Shown: positions 1-7,444, counted from the first letter of the stretch. The stretch: DNA of 15,922 bases from an uncultured Clostridia bacterium (GCA_934754335.1 CAKVHY010000018.1:1-15922), one strand, 5' to 3'. Notes: a model not told the origin generated them from the letters alone. Made by a program: numbers and translations.

Positions 1-14
1 CCCCCCCCCCCCCC
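1..14. repeat. Run of 14 C at window edge
   Basis: Fourteen consecutive C open a window that is otherwise extremely AT-rich. Directly after it the sequence returns to T-rich DNA. No gene overlaps it. The most economical reading is a contig terminus or a sequencing or assembly artefact (poly-G read tails on the other strand). A genuine homopolymer tract cannot be excluded. Confidence 0.75.
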
Positions 15-230
15 GTCAACAGAATTTTCGTCGTTTTTTTAACTTTTTTCAAAAATATAACAAATTTTTACTAAAAAATGCTTAATTTTATCTTAAAAAA
101 TAAATTTTGAGATTTCCACAAGTTATTCAGATATTTTTTGAGTTAAAAAAATCTGTAAAATTTAGTTTTAAATTCAACAGATTAACAACAAAATATTAAA
201 TCTTTTTTTGAAAAAAAATATAAGAAGATA
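15..230. other. AT-rich intergenic DNA, no gene seen
   Basis: About 215 bases dominated by A and T runs between the C tract and the rplS terminator. I see no open reading frame with a ribosome binding site on either strand, no tRNA-like fold and no convincing promoter. It is probably the spacer between rplS and an unseen neighbour. Confidence 0.5.
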
Positions 231-266
231 ATATAAAAAAAGAAAAAACCGCTAATATATAGCGGT
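231..266 (-). terminator. Rho-independent terminator after rplS
   Basis: On the minus strand a perfect 7-bp stem (ACCGCTA / TAGCGGT, plus-strand 248-254 and 260-266) with a 5-nt loop is followed by a long U-rich tract (complement of the A runs at about 231-248). It starts seven bases after the rplS stop codon, so it ends the rplS transcript. Confidence 0.9.
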
Positions 267-272
267 CCTAAC

Positions 273-614
273 TTAAATTCTTTCTTTAATTTTTGCTGCC
301 TTACCGGTAAGATCTTTTAAGTAATACAACTTAGCACGTCTAACTTTACCACGTTTAACTACTTCAATCTTATCAATTCTTGGTGAGTGAAGTGGGAATA
401 TTTTCTCAACGCCAACACCGAAAGAAACTCTTCTAACTGTGAAAGTTTCTCTTACACTTGAATTTTTTCTAGCAATAACAACGCCTTCAAAAGTTTGGAT
501 TCTTTCTCTAGTTCCTTCAACGATTTTGTTATAAACTCTAACAGTATCGCCAACATTGAAATCAGGAATCTCAGGCTTTAAATTTTCTCTTTCAATTGCT
601 TCAATAAGTGTCAT
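273..614 (-). CDS. rplS: 50S ribosomal protein L19
   Basis: L19 of the large ribosomal subunit, which lies at the interface with the 30S subunit. The product is 113 aa, the usual family length. It opens with the typical helix MTLIEAIERENL and then the PDFNVGDTVRVY segment (about residues 17-29). The SH3-like core follows, with the conserved FEGVVIARKNSS and RETFTVRRVSFGVGVEK blocks, FPLHSPRI, and a basic C-terminus. The frame stays open 13 codons further upstream, but the start at 614 was chosen because AGGAGG lies the right distance before it and because family members begin here. It sits about 140 bases downstream of the PolC-like gene, beyond a weak AT-rich hairpin, and has its own terminator, so it may form a single-gene unit or receive readthrough. 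Confidence 0.96.
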   Translation of the reverse strand: MTLIEAIERENLKPEIPDFNVGDTVRVYNKIVEGTRERIQTFEGVVIARKNSSVRETFTVRRVSFGVGVEKIFPLHSPRIDKIEVVKRGKVRRAKLYYLKDLTGKAAKIKERI

Positions 615-622
615 TCGACTTT

Positions 623-629
623 TCCTCCT
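623..629 (-). promoter_or_regulatory. Ribosome binding site deciding the rplS start
   Basis: A minus-strand AGGAGGA lies 8 bases before the ATG at 614-612. It excludes the longer reading frame that begins at 653, whose extra 13 codons would run through the Shine-Dalgarno sequence. Confidence 0.85.
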
Positions 630-631
630 AT

Positions 632-646
632 ACAAGATTAACCTGT
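632..646 (-). promoter_or_regulatory. Small hairpin just before the rplS ribosome binding site
   Basis: On the minus strand ACAGG and CTTGT can pair (5 bp including one G-U) around a 5-nt loop, immediately upstream of the rplS Shine-Dalgarno. Bacillota are known to carry an L19 leader RNA in this place, but the stem here is short and I cannot match it to that family by eye. It could be chance pairing in AT-rich DNA. Confidence 0.25.
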
Positions 647-729
647 TGTTCATAAATAAATTAAATAAAATTTAACATAATATCAGCGGACCAACCGAAG
701 TCATAATATATATTAACATACGAATAATC

Positions 730-748
730 AAAAATCAAGCGATTTTTA
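730..748 (-). terminator. Weak AT-rich hairpin after the PolC-like gene
   Basis: AAAAATC and GATTTTT can pair (7 bp, one G-C pair) around a 4-nt loop just past the stop codon. There is no good U tract and the stem is AT-only apart from one pair, so it is at best a weak or partial terminator before rplS. Confidence 0.25.
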
Positions 749-751
749 AAA

Positions 752-2323
752 TTAAATCAAATCTTTTGCAAAATCGCTTAATTCTAGGAAAACCTTCGCA
801 GTTGCCACTGTATCATTCAATGCTCTATGGGCATTAACCAATGTTATTTTTAATCTTTCAACCACGTCTTTCAATCTAAACCTAGTAAGTCCCGGAACAC
901 CAACTCTTGCTAAGTACATAGCGTCAATTTGCGGGTTATCAAATTTATAACCAATCTGCAAGCCATAGTAATTAATGAACTTATAGTCAAAATCAATATT
1001 ATATGCCACAAGCACTGCCCCATCGCAAAACTTATAGAAATCTGGAAGTACTTGCGAAACACTTGGCGCATCTTTAACTAGTTCGTCATCAATACCTGTT
1101 ATTTTCGTAATCACTTCACTAATAGATTGCTTTGGCTTAACCAATGTGGTAAAAGTTTCAACAATCTCACCATTTCTAATTTTAACTGCACCTATCTCTG
1201 TTATCTCATCTAATGGGCATTCAGTACCTGTTGTTTCCAAATCGAAAACAACAAATTCATGGCTTTTCAAGAACTCACTTGGCTCTTTTTTAACTGTAAA
1301 GAAATTTGCTTGTTCTTCCACGTGATATGGCTCTGGCTTAACTAAAATATAATTTTCATTCGCTTTTTTAAACTCTATTTCAGGTTCAATTTCTTCCTTT
1401 TCTTCGTAATCGCAAAGAGAAATACTTTTTACTTTGAAATTTAATTTTTCATTATTTAATTCTAGTTTGCCATTAGCAACTATTTTCTTTCCATCGGACA
1501 AAGTTTTGCCTTTCTCCACGTCTGCCATTCTTGGAAAATAAACAGATCTGATGTGTGAATTTTTATGCGAAATTTCAAAGGTGAAATAATCCTTTTCAAT
1601 CTCTTCACCTTCCGCATTTTTTCTTTTACTCTTAAACTTATGCCCTGTATAATATTTTATTACACCTGTAATATTAATATTCTCCGACTCAGTACGTAAT
1701 CCTTCTGGGAAAAAGCACTCTCCTTCAATCTTATCGCCGATAAATGCTTCAACATCTTTAACATTTGCAAGCACAACTTCATTTTTTACAATCTGAGAAT
1801 AAATATCCGTTAAGATAATATTTTCTCGATTAGATAATATTTCTTGCGATTGATTTTCGTTCTCTCCATCTTGGATCAACTCAACCGCTATATCATCAAA
1901 CAAAATCAGATCAAGATAATCTTTTAATTCTTTTTTAAAGTTTACTGAACTTAAATACTCAAAATTTGCACTATTAACTTTAATAATTATAGTTTTCTCG
2001 TCTTTTGATTTAAAGAAAATATCTTCTTCTTTTATTGACTCTGAAATGCTTGAATATTCTTTTACAATAAAGTCATGAACTTGCATTAAAATCAATTTTT
2101 CTTCAAAGAAATATTTTTTAAATTTGGTTTCAAACTTTAAATCAGTAAAATACGAAGAAATAAGGTTTTCAACAAACTTCTTATTTTCTTCGCTAAAGTT
2201 ATCTTGATTATATTGAAACTTAAAAGTTGTAAACTCTGTTTCGGCATCAAACAAAACAGAGTTTAACTTTACTTTTAAGTTATTTTTAAACATTTCATCA
2301 TTAAGTAATTCTAAAAATCCCAT
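752..2323 (-). CDS. PolC-like N-terminal/OB/3'-5' exonuclease protein lacking the polymerase
   Basis: This 523-aa protein has the front part of Gram-positive DNA polymerase III PolC and nothing after it. Residues 1-200 are a poorly conserved, charged N-terminal part. Residues about 215-305 look like the PolC OB fold. A linker of about 50 residues (305-355) leads into a DnaQ-type exonuclease, about 357-520. All five DEDDh residues are visible: D361 and E363 (FDLETTG), D446 (AYNIDFD), H499 and D504 (AHRALND). In full-length PolC the exonuclease is inserted in a PHP domain and followed by palm, fingers and thumb; here no PHP or polymerase sequence is present. The gene occupies the usual polC position downstream of rseP. 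Its ATG lies 2 bases after the rseP stop with no clear ribosome binding site, so translational coupling is likely. Proofreading or RNA/DNA exonuclease activity is inferred; the substrate is unknown. Confidence 0.85.
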   Translation of the reverse strand: MGFLELLNDEMFKNNLKVKLNSVLFDAETEFTTFKFQYNQDNFSEENKKFVENLISSYFTDLKFETKFKKYFFEEKLILMQVHDFIVKEYSSISESIKEEDIFFKSKDEKTIIIKVNSANFEYLSSVNFKKELKDYLDLILFDDIAVELIQDGENENQSQEILSNRENIILTDIYSQIVKNEVVLANVKDVEAFIGDKIEGECFFPEGLRTESENINITGVIKYYTGHKFKSKRKNAEGEEIEKDYFTFEISHKNSHIRSVYFPRMADVEKGKTLSDGKKIVANGKLELNNEKLNFKVKSISLCDYEEKEEIEPEIEFKKANENYILVKPEPYHVEEQANFFTVKKEPSEFLKSHEFVVFDLETTGTECPLDEITEIGAVKIRNGEIVETFTTLVKPKQSISEVITKITGIDDELVKDAPSVSQVLPDFYKFCDGAVLVAYNIDFDYKFINYYGLQIGYKFDNPQIDAMYLARVGVPGLTRFRLKDVVERLKITLVNAHRALNDTVATAKVFLELSDFAKDLI

Positions 2324-2325
2324 AT

Positions 2326-3444
2326 TTAAACAAACCTAAATACAAATAATTGCAAGAAGTCCACCACTATTATAAAGCCAAACAGGATCATTAATCCAAT
2401 CATATGAATTTTTTGTTCAACTTCTCTTTTAATAGGTTTTCTTCTTATTGCTTCAATGAGTACAAACACAATTCTTGCACCATCTAATGCTGGTACTGGC
2501 AATGCATTAAACACTGCTAAGTTTACAGACAATACAACGAAGAACAATAGTACATAATTTAAGTTAACGCTTGCGGCTTCGCCTATAGCCTTAACCGCTG
2601 TGATTGGCCCACCAAGGTTACTAATATCATAATTAAAGGTAACTAATTTGCCAATTATAACTAAGCAATCCCAACTAGTTTGGAACGTGTATGGCACAGC
2701 GTCTAGGAATGCTTCTCCAACAGAATATTTAACATATCCTTGCATAGCAATTCCCGGAGAATAATATGTTTTGCCTTTAACTTCAAAACTTGTTATATTT
2801 TTAACGTTAATATCTAATTTTTCACCATTTCTTAGAACAGTTAAAACATATTCTGCATTCTCGCCTTGGTCAGACATCAAAAGCGTTGCTCCACCATTAA
2901 TAAATGTTGGACGAGAACCAGCAACATACATAATTACATCGTTTGTATGCAATTTAGTTGGGTCATTTTCATCGTAGTTTTGCACCACTGCAGGAAGATC
3001 TTCCACGGTGTTAAACGAATGAATATATGTTTGACCACTACCCATTGTGGCAAGCAAAGGAATAGATATTATGCATGCTGAAACGAAGTTAAAGAAAACT
3101 CCGCCGAACAAGACTATAACTCTTTTCCACCATGCCATTGAATTAAATGAACCTTCAACAGCACTTTCTCCATCTTCACCCTCAAAAGCACAATAGCCAC
3201 CAAGCGGAACTATTCTGATAGCATATAAAACGCCATCTTTTCCCTTCTTTTGCCATATTGCTTTTCCAAAACCAATTGCAAATTCATTGATTTTAAACTT
3301 AAAAATTTTACCAAATGTGTAATGCCCTAATTCATGAATAAATATAAGCATTGCAAACACTAAAATGGCAACGATAAGATACAAAATGTAACTTAATATA
3401 GACAACATTGTTTGTCCAAATCCAGCCCCCAATAATGAAATCAT
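2326..3444 (-). CDS. rseP: RseP/RasP-type site-2 intramembrane metalloprotease
   Basis: Membrane zinc protease that cleaves transmembrane anti-sigma factors and remnant signal peptides inside the lipid bilayer (M50 family). The 372-aa product shows the zinc motif HELGH at residues 37-41 at the end of the first membrane segment (about 16-36). A second hydrophobic segment lies at about 105-128. A single PDZ-like region spans about 140-235. A third segment leads into the NALPVPALDG motif, with the third metal ligand Asp321, and a last hydrophobic segment covers about 348-368. It fits the family in size and layout. An ATG preceded by GGAGGG fixes the start. It follows cdsA by 16 bases and is followed after 2 bases by the PolC-like gene. 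In Bacillus dxr lies between cdsA and this gene; here it does not. Which anti-sigma factor it cleaves cannot be read from the window. Confidence 0.95.
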   Translation of the reverse strand: MISLLGAGFGQTMLSILSYILYLIVAILVFAMLIFIHELGHYTFGKIFKFKINEFAIGFGKAIWQKKGKDGVLYAIRIVPLGGYCAFEGEDGESAVEGSFNSMAWWKRVIVLFGGVFFNFVSACIISIPLLATMGSGQTYIHSFNTVEDLPAVVQNYDENDPTKLHTNDVIMYVAGSRPTFINGGATLLMSDQGENAEYVLTVLRNGEKLDINVKNITSFEVKGKTYYSPGIAMQGYVKYSVGEAFLDAVPYTFQTSWDCLVIIGKLVTFNYDISNLGGPITAVKAIGEAASVNLNYVLLFFVVLSVNLAVFNALPVPALDGARIVFVLIEAIRRKPIKREVEQKIHMIGLMILFGFIIVVDFLQLFVFRFV

Positions 3445-3460
3445 AAACCCTCCGTTTATA

Positions 3461-4420
3461 TTACAATAAGATTAATGCATAAACAAATAAGAACAATGCA
3501 TTAAAAACTAAGCCATCAACTCTATCCATAACACCACCATGGCCTGGTAGTATTTTCCCAAAGTCTTTAACCTGACATCTTCTCTTTAGGAAACTTTCAA
3601 ATATATCTCCAACTTGCGTTAAAATCGAACCTAAAACGCCTATTAAAACTATATGCCAAACTTGTCCACCAACAGAGCCGAAGAATGCTTCAAATCCATT
3701 AAATAGCGTAAACACATAAGCAGTGGCAAACGCTCCGAATGTACCAAATATTAGCCCACCAATTGCACCACTTATTGTTTTATTTGGACTAATTTTTGGA
3801 CAAAGTTTTTTGCCTTTAATTGCAGAACCGATAAGATACGCACCAGTATCTGTTAGCATCGTAACCACAAATAAGCATGCAATCAAGAACCAAACAAATA
3901 ATCCAAAATGCTCAGTATTTGCATTTGAACCAAAAAGCAAAGATGAAAAATCCGTTAAGTGATTTAAAAATAAGAACGGAATTGTAAACAATGCCGGATA
4001 TATAAATATAAGCATTGAATTCAATGTTTTCTCCCAAACAAACTTGCCAAATTTAACTTGCGGAGATAATGATTCTTCAATCTCTTTTTTAGTTTCTTCT
4101 TTAAAGAAATATGGCATAATTAAATTGAAAATTATGCACACAAGTGCAGTACTTGCAAAGAAAATAAAGTAATAATACAACTGCACATTTTTAACAACAC
4201 CAATTATCACACCTATTAGAAACAAGGCTGGGTAAAGAGTTGTTAATGTAATATTCGTAAACCTTTTGCTATTATTAAACGCTTTTGAAACTTCATAACA
4301 ACAAAGCATTGCCAAAACTGTAATAACAGCATCTGCAACATACAAAGAAACACTTCTTAAAAACAATGTTGCAAGTAAGCCCAAAATTATAAAAACACCT
4401 GTCAAAAATCTAGTTTTCAT
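3461..4420 (-). CDS. cdsA: Phosphatidate cytidylyltransferase (CDP-diacylglycerol synthase)
   Basis: Integral membrane enzyme that makes CDP-diacylglycerol from phosphatidic acid and CTP, the precursor of bacterial phospholipids. The 319-aa protein is built of about eight hydrophobic stretches from residue 5 onwards. It ends with the complete CdsA signature at residues 276-302: SFLKRR, then KDFGKILPGHGG and DRVD. The TDTGAYLIG segment and KKLCPKISPNKT, typical of the catalytic half, are also visible. A hydrophilic insert of about 30 residues (ETKKEIEESLSPQ) in the middle is longer than in many homologues but keeps the frame. The gene begins 1 base after the uppS stop, so the two are translationally coupled and link carrier-lipid and phospholipid synthesis. 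Confidence 0.96.
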   Translation of the reverse strand: MKTRFLTGVFIILGLLATLFLRSVSLYVADAVITVLAMLCCYEVSKAFNNSKRFTNITLTTLYPALFLIGVIIGVVKNVQLYYYFIFFASTALVCIIFNLIMPYFFKEETKKEIEESLSPQVKFGKFVWEKTLNSMLIFIYPALFTIPFLFLNHLTDFSSLLFGSNANTEHFGLFVWFLIACLFVVTMLTDTGAYLIGSAIKGKKLCPKISPNKTISGAIGGLIFGTFGAFATAYVFTLFNGFEAFFGSVGGQVWHIVLIGVLGSILTQVGDIFESFLKRRCQVKDFGKILPGHGGVMDRVDGLVFNALFLFVYALILL

Positions 4421-4421
4421 T

Positions 4422-5129
4422 TTATCCTTCTTTTATAGCACCAAAACGCCTATCTCTTTTTGAATATTCAATCAAAGCGTTATGTAGTTCTTTTTTATTA
4501 AATGCCGGCCAATAGGTTTTTGGAAAATAAAATTCCGCATAAGCCGATTGCCAAGGCATAAAGTTACTAAGTCTTTGCTCGCCACTAGTTCTTATGATAA
4601 AGTCTGGGTCTGGCTGGCAAGACGTATATAATTCTTTAGCAAAATCTTCTTTAGTTATTTCCTTTTTTCCGGATTTTAATAACTTATTTACAGCATAAAC
4701 TATTTCATCTCTTCCGCCATAGTTTAAGCCTAAGTTTATAATTCCATTCGTACAATTTTCAGTATCGGAAACAACCTTTTTAATCGACTCTGCTAAGTCA
4801 TCTGGGAATTTAGAATAATCGCCCATTACATTTAATTTGATATTTGGAAAATCTTTTAGAAAATTACTTTTTAGCATCTTTCTAAACAAATTCATTAAAT
4901 AATCAACTTCTTTTTTAGGTCTATTCCAATTTTCAGTTGAGAAAGCATAAACGCTAACATATTTAATTCCTAAATTAAAACATTCTTTCAATATTTTAAT
5001 CAATGTATTAAAGCCAACCTTATGTCCATAACTTCTTGGCATATTTCTTTCTTTAGCCCACCTACCATTGCCATCAATTATAAAAGCAATATGCGTTGGG
5101 ATTTTAACATTTTTTATAGTGGTATTCAA
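4422..5129 (-). CDS. uppS: Isoprenyl transferase (undecaprenyl diphosphate synthase)
   Basis: Soluble cis-prenyltransferase that condenses isopentenyl diphosphate onto farnesyl diphosphate to make undecaprenyl diphosphate, the carrier for peptidoglycan and wall polymers. In the 235-aa product the catalytic Asp19 lies in DGNGRW (19-24). Then come SVYAFSTENW (about 59-68), LNYGGRDEI (about 135-143), the diphosphate-binding RTSGEQRLSNF (about 180-190) and EFYF (199-202). No ATG precedes the catalytic motif. Two TTG codons are available, and the one at 5129-5127 is preferred because an AAAGGAG lies 9 bases upstream; the TTG at 5135 is only 3 bases from it. The gene follows frr by about 40 bases in the same operon. 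It matches the family closely in length and motifs. Confidence 0.95.
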   Translation of the reverse strand: MNTTIKNVKIPTHIAFIIDGNGRWAKERNMPRSYGHKVGFNTLIKILKECFNLGIKYVSVYAFSTENWNRPKKEVDYLMNLFRKMLKSNFLKDFPNIKLNVMGDYSKFPDDLAESIKKVVSDTENCTNGIINLGLNYGGRDEIVYAVNKLLKSGKKEITKEDFAKELYTSCQPDPDFIIRTSGEQRLSNFMPWQSAYAEFYFPKTYWPAFNKKELHNALIEYSKRDRRFGAIKEG

Positions 5130-5138
5130 AAGCAAAAA

Positions 5139-5145
5139 CTCCTTT
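5139..5145 (-). promoter_or_regulatory. Ribosome binding site deciding the uppS TTG start
   Basis: A minus-strand AAAGGAG lies 9 bases before the TTG at 5129-5127 and 3 bases before the alternative TTG at 5135-5133. The spacing favours the inner TTG. Use of TTG instead of ATG is likely to lower translation. Confidence 0.6.
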
Positions 5146-5172
5146 CATTGTATTTCCACTTTAACTTATAAA

Positions 5173-5742
5173 TTAAACTTCCATAAGTTCTTTTTCTTTC
5201 GCTTGAGTTCTCTTATCAATTTCAGCAACTGTATCATCTAAAACTTTTTGAACATCTTTTTCAAGCCTTGCCATATCGTCTTCAGATATAACATTATCTT
5301 TTTTCATCTTCTTAAATTCATCAAGAACATCTCTTCTATAATTTCTACAAGTTACCTTGCTTTGTTCTGTAATTTTTCCGATTTCCTTAACAAATTCTTT
5401 TCTTCTTTCTTCTGTTAATTGAGGGAAAATAAGCCTAATAACTTTTCCATCATCACTAGGATTTAAACCTAAGTTTGCCTGCTCAATTGCTTTGCAAACC
5501 GCTCTGATTTGAGAAACGTCCCACATATTAACAAGAATCATTCTTGCTTCAGGAACAGAAATAGTTGCCATTTGAGAAATAGGAGTCATAGTTCCATAAT
5601 AATCAACCATAATTCTTTCAATAATTTTAGGATTTGCTCTACCTGCTCTGATTTGCAACAATTCATCAGCGTGATGCTCTAAAGCCTTTTTCAAGTTATC
5701 ACGATATTCTTCTAAAAACATTTCAATTTCTTCCGTAAACAT
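5173..5742 (-). CDS. frr: Ribosome recycling factor
   Basis: RRF splits post-termination ribosomes together with EF-G, which is also encoded in this window. The 189-aa product has the family length. It starts with a long helix and shows LQIRAGRANPKIIERIMVDYYG (about 29-50), the PISQMATISVPEAR strand region, LNPSDDGKVIRLIFPQLTEERR (about 93-114) and the C-terminal helices rich in Lys and Glu. The segment usually reading I-P-W-D is NMWD here, a mild deviation. An AAGGCGG stands before the ATG. It is the first gene of the frr-uppS-cdsA-rseP operon. pyrH, which normally precedes it, is absent and a terminator takes its place. Confidence 0.97.
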   Translation of the reverse strand: MFTEEIEMFLEEYRDNLKKALEHHADELLQIRAGRANPKIIERIMVDYYGTMTPISQMATISVPEARMILVNMWDVSQIRAVCKAIEQANLGLNPSDDGKVIRLIFPQLTEERRKEFVKEIGKITEQSKVTCRNYRRDVLDEFKKMKKDNVISEDDMARLEKDVQKVLDDTVAEIDKRTQAKEKELMEV

Positions 5743-5774
5743 ATACTACCGCCTTATAATATTTATACTAATTT

Positions 5775-5802
5775 ATTTTACTATATAAACCATAATTTGC
5801 AA
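5775..5802 (-). promoter_or_regulatory. Candidate promoter of the frr operon
   Basis: On the minus strand TTGCAA (5802-5797) and TAAAAT (5780-5775) are separated by 16 bases, and the frr start lies about 33 bases beyond the -10. It lies between the tsf terminator and frr, where a promoter is required. The match is moderate, and in this AT-rich spacer other pairs could be drawn. Confidence 0.45.
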
Positions 5803-5810
5803 AACATTTA

Positions 5811-5853
5811 GAATAAAAAAAGAAAAAAGAAAGTAAAAATCTACTTTCTTTTT
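5811..5853 (-). terminator. Rho-independent terminator after tsf
   Basis: On the minus strand a stem of up to 12 bp (plus-strand 5824-5835 with 5842-5853; core AAAGAAAGTA pairing with TACTTTCTTT) and a 6-nt loop are followed by a T-rich tract. It begins five bases after the tsf stop codon and separates rpsB-tsf from the frr operon. Confidence 0.85.
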
Positions 5854-5858
5854 AAAAA

Positions 5859-6515
5859 CTACTTAGATTGTTTCATAACTTCTTCAACAAAATCGTCTTT
5901 TCTCTTTTCTAAACCTTCACCCATTTCAAATCTAGCAAATCTTCTAATAGAGATTTTTTCACCAATAGTAAGGATTGCTTCATTTAAAATTTGAGTGATA
6001 GTTTTATCAGGTTCTTTAACATAATCTTGTTCTAGTAAGCAAACTTCTTTATAGAATTTCTTAACTCTTCCTTCGATCATCTTTTCGATAATTTCAGGTT
6101 TTTTACCTTCATTTAAAGCCTGTGCTCTTAGGATTTCTTTCTCATGTTCTAGAACTTCAGCAGGAACTTCTGCTGGGCTTATATATTCTGGTTTTGATGC
6201 TGCAATTTGAAGAGCAATGTTTTTGCAGAATTCAATAAATTGCTCACTTCTTGCAACGAAATCTGTTTCGCAGTTTACTTCAACCAAAACACCAATTTTT
6301 CCACCCATATGGATATATGATTGAACTAAACCTTCAGCCGCGATTCTATCAGCCTTTTTAGCAGCCGCAGAGATTCCTTTCTCTCTAAGCCATTCGGCAG
6401 CCTTATCTATATCGCCATTTGTGGCAGCCAATGCATTTTTGCAATCTAGCATACCTGCATTAGTTCTTTTTCTTAGTCTAACAATATCGTCAGCGGTAAA
6501 TTTTGCTTCTTCCAT
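5859..6515 (-). CDS. tsf: Elongation factor Ts (short form)
   Basis: Guanine nucleotide exchange factor of EF-Tu. The 218-aa product begins with a UBA-like three-helix domain (about 5-46, with RTNAGMLDCKNAL). Next comes the EF-Tu-contacting ETDFVARS (83-90), then the GKKPEIIEKMIEGRVKKFYKEVCLLEQ block (about 137-163). It lacks the second half-repeat of the roughly 290-aa EF-Ts, so it is the short form known from several bacteria and is not truncated: the C-terminal GEKISIRRFARFEMGEG is present. The frame extends five codons upstream to a TTG, but that TTG overlaps the Shine-Dalgarno, so the ATG at 6515 was taken. It lies 22 bases after rpsB and is probably co-transcribed with it. Confidence 0.96.
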   Translation of the reverse strand: MEEAKFTADDIVRLRKRTNAGMLDCKNALAATNGDIDKAAEWLREKGISAAAKKADRIAAEGLVQSYIHMGGKIGVLVEVNCETDFVARSEQFIEFCKNIALQIAASKPEYISPAEVPAEVLEHEKEILRAQALNEGKKPEIIEKMIEGRVKKFYKEVCLLEQDYVKEPDKTITQILNEAILTIGEKISIRRFARFEMGEGLEKRKDDFVEEVMKQSK

Positions 6516-6524
6516 AAATTTATT

Positions 6525-6528
6525 CTCC
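6525..6528 (-). promoter_or_regulatory. Ribosome binding site deciding the tsf start
   Basis: A minus-strand GGAG followed by AATAAATTT precedes the ATG at 6515-6513 with 9-base spacing. The competing TTG at 6530 overlaps this site and has no Shine-Dalgarno of its own. Confidence 0.75.
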
Positions 6529-6537
6529 AATTTTAAA

Positions 6538-7374
6538 TTATTCAGTTACTTTTTTAGTTGTTTTCTTTTTAGCAGGTTTTTCTTCAGAAGATAAATCCTC
6601 AACAACTTTATCTAGGTTAGCAATTAATTCATCAGCGATATTTTCTTCTTTAGTTTCAGCATTTGCTTCTGCCACTTCTGCTTCTGGGCTTACGCCTTCT
6701 CTTGCTTCAATAACAGCATTAGCCATAGCACCTAAGATTAAAGATATTGCTCTAATAGCATCATCATTACCTGGGATTACATAATCAACTGGCTCTGGGT
6801 CACAGTTTGTATCGATTAATGCAACAACAGGAATATTTAATGCTTTTGCTTCTTTAACTGCAATATGTTCTTTCTTTGTGTCAACAACAAATAGAACATC
6901 AGGAAGTTTAGTCATTTCCTTAATACCACCTAAGTTCTTTTCAAGTTTTTCCATTTCTGCTTTTAACTTGATAACTTCTTTCTTAGGAAGTAAATCGAAT
7001 TCTCCCAACTTCTCCATTTGAGTTAATTTATTTAATCTTTCAATTCTACTTCTAATAGTTTTGAAATTTGTTAATGTTCCACCTAACCAACGGCTATTGA
7101 TATAGAACATTCCGCATCTTTTTGCTTCATCTTCGATTGCTTTTTGTGCTTGTTTTTTAGTACCAACAAATAAGATAGTTTTACCATTACTTGCACAGTC
7201 CTTAATAAAATCATAAGCAGCATCGATTAAAACTGAAGTATCTTCAAGGTTGATAATATGAATATCGTTTCTTGAAGTGAAGATGTATTTTGCCATTTTT
7301 GGATTCCATTTTCTAGTTTGGTGACCAAAATGTACGCCTGCTTCTAGCAATTGTTTCATTGAAATTACTGGCAT
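6538..7374 (-). CDS. rpsB: 30S ribosomal protein S2
   Basis: S2 of the small subunit, needed late in 30S assembly and for docking of S1-type functions. The 278-aa product has LEAGVHFGHQTRKWNPKM (about 10-27), NDIHIINLEDT, FVGTKKQAQ, the NSRWLGGTLTNFKTI segment, LPDVLFVVDTKKEHIAVKEA and PVVALIDTNCDPEPVDYVIPGNDDA. The core ends near residue 225. A tail rich in Glu and Ala, and then Lys (ending KPAKKKTTKKVTE), follows; such tails vary among S2 proteins. AAGGAGGA stands 8 bases before the ATG. A leader of about 170 nt with possible structure precedes it. Confidence 0.97.
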   Translation of the reverse strand: MPVISMKQLLEAGVHFGHQTRKWNPKMAKYIFTSRNDIHIINLEDTSVLIDAAYDFIKDCASNGKTILFVGTKKQAQKAIEDEAKRCGMFYINSRWLGGTLTNFKTIRSRIERLNKLTQMEKLGEFDLLPKKEVIKLKAEMEKLEKNLGGIKEMTKLPDVLFVVDTKKEHIAVKEAKALNIPVVALIDTNCDPEPVDYVIPGNDDAIRAISLILGAMANAVIEAREGVSPEAEVAEANAETKEENIADELIANLDKVVEDLSSEEKPAKKKTTKKVTE

Positions 7375-7411
7375 TTCTTTTCCTCCTTGTTTTTGTTCCT
7401 CCCCATAGCAT
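7313..7411 (-). other. Possible upstream ORF overlapping the rpsB start
   Basis: An ATG at 7411-7409 is preceded after 4 bases by AGGAG and opens a 32-codon frame. It runs through the rpsB ribosome binding site in another frame and stops at a TAG at 7315-7313 inside rpsB. The peptide begins MLWGGTKTRRKR. If translated it would interfere with or couple to rpsB initiation. There is no sign of protein conservation, and it may be accidental. Confidence 0.2.
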
Positions 7412-7444
7412 CAAACTCCTTCGAACCACCTTTCAAACTTTTTA

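Noticed and set aside
114..132. TTTCCACAAG resembling a DnaA box
   Set aside because: It departs from TTATCCACA, stands alone and has no second box or origin gene nearby.
615..653. Thirteen extra N-terminal codons of rplS
   Set aside because: They run through the AGGAGG ribosome binding site, have no site of their own and extend beyond the normal start of L19.
654..751. Frameshifted continuation of PolC after the exonuclease
   Set aside because: The 98 bases are an AT-rich spacer without PHP or polymerase-like codons in any frame and lead directly to rplS.
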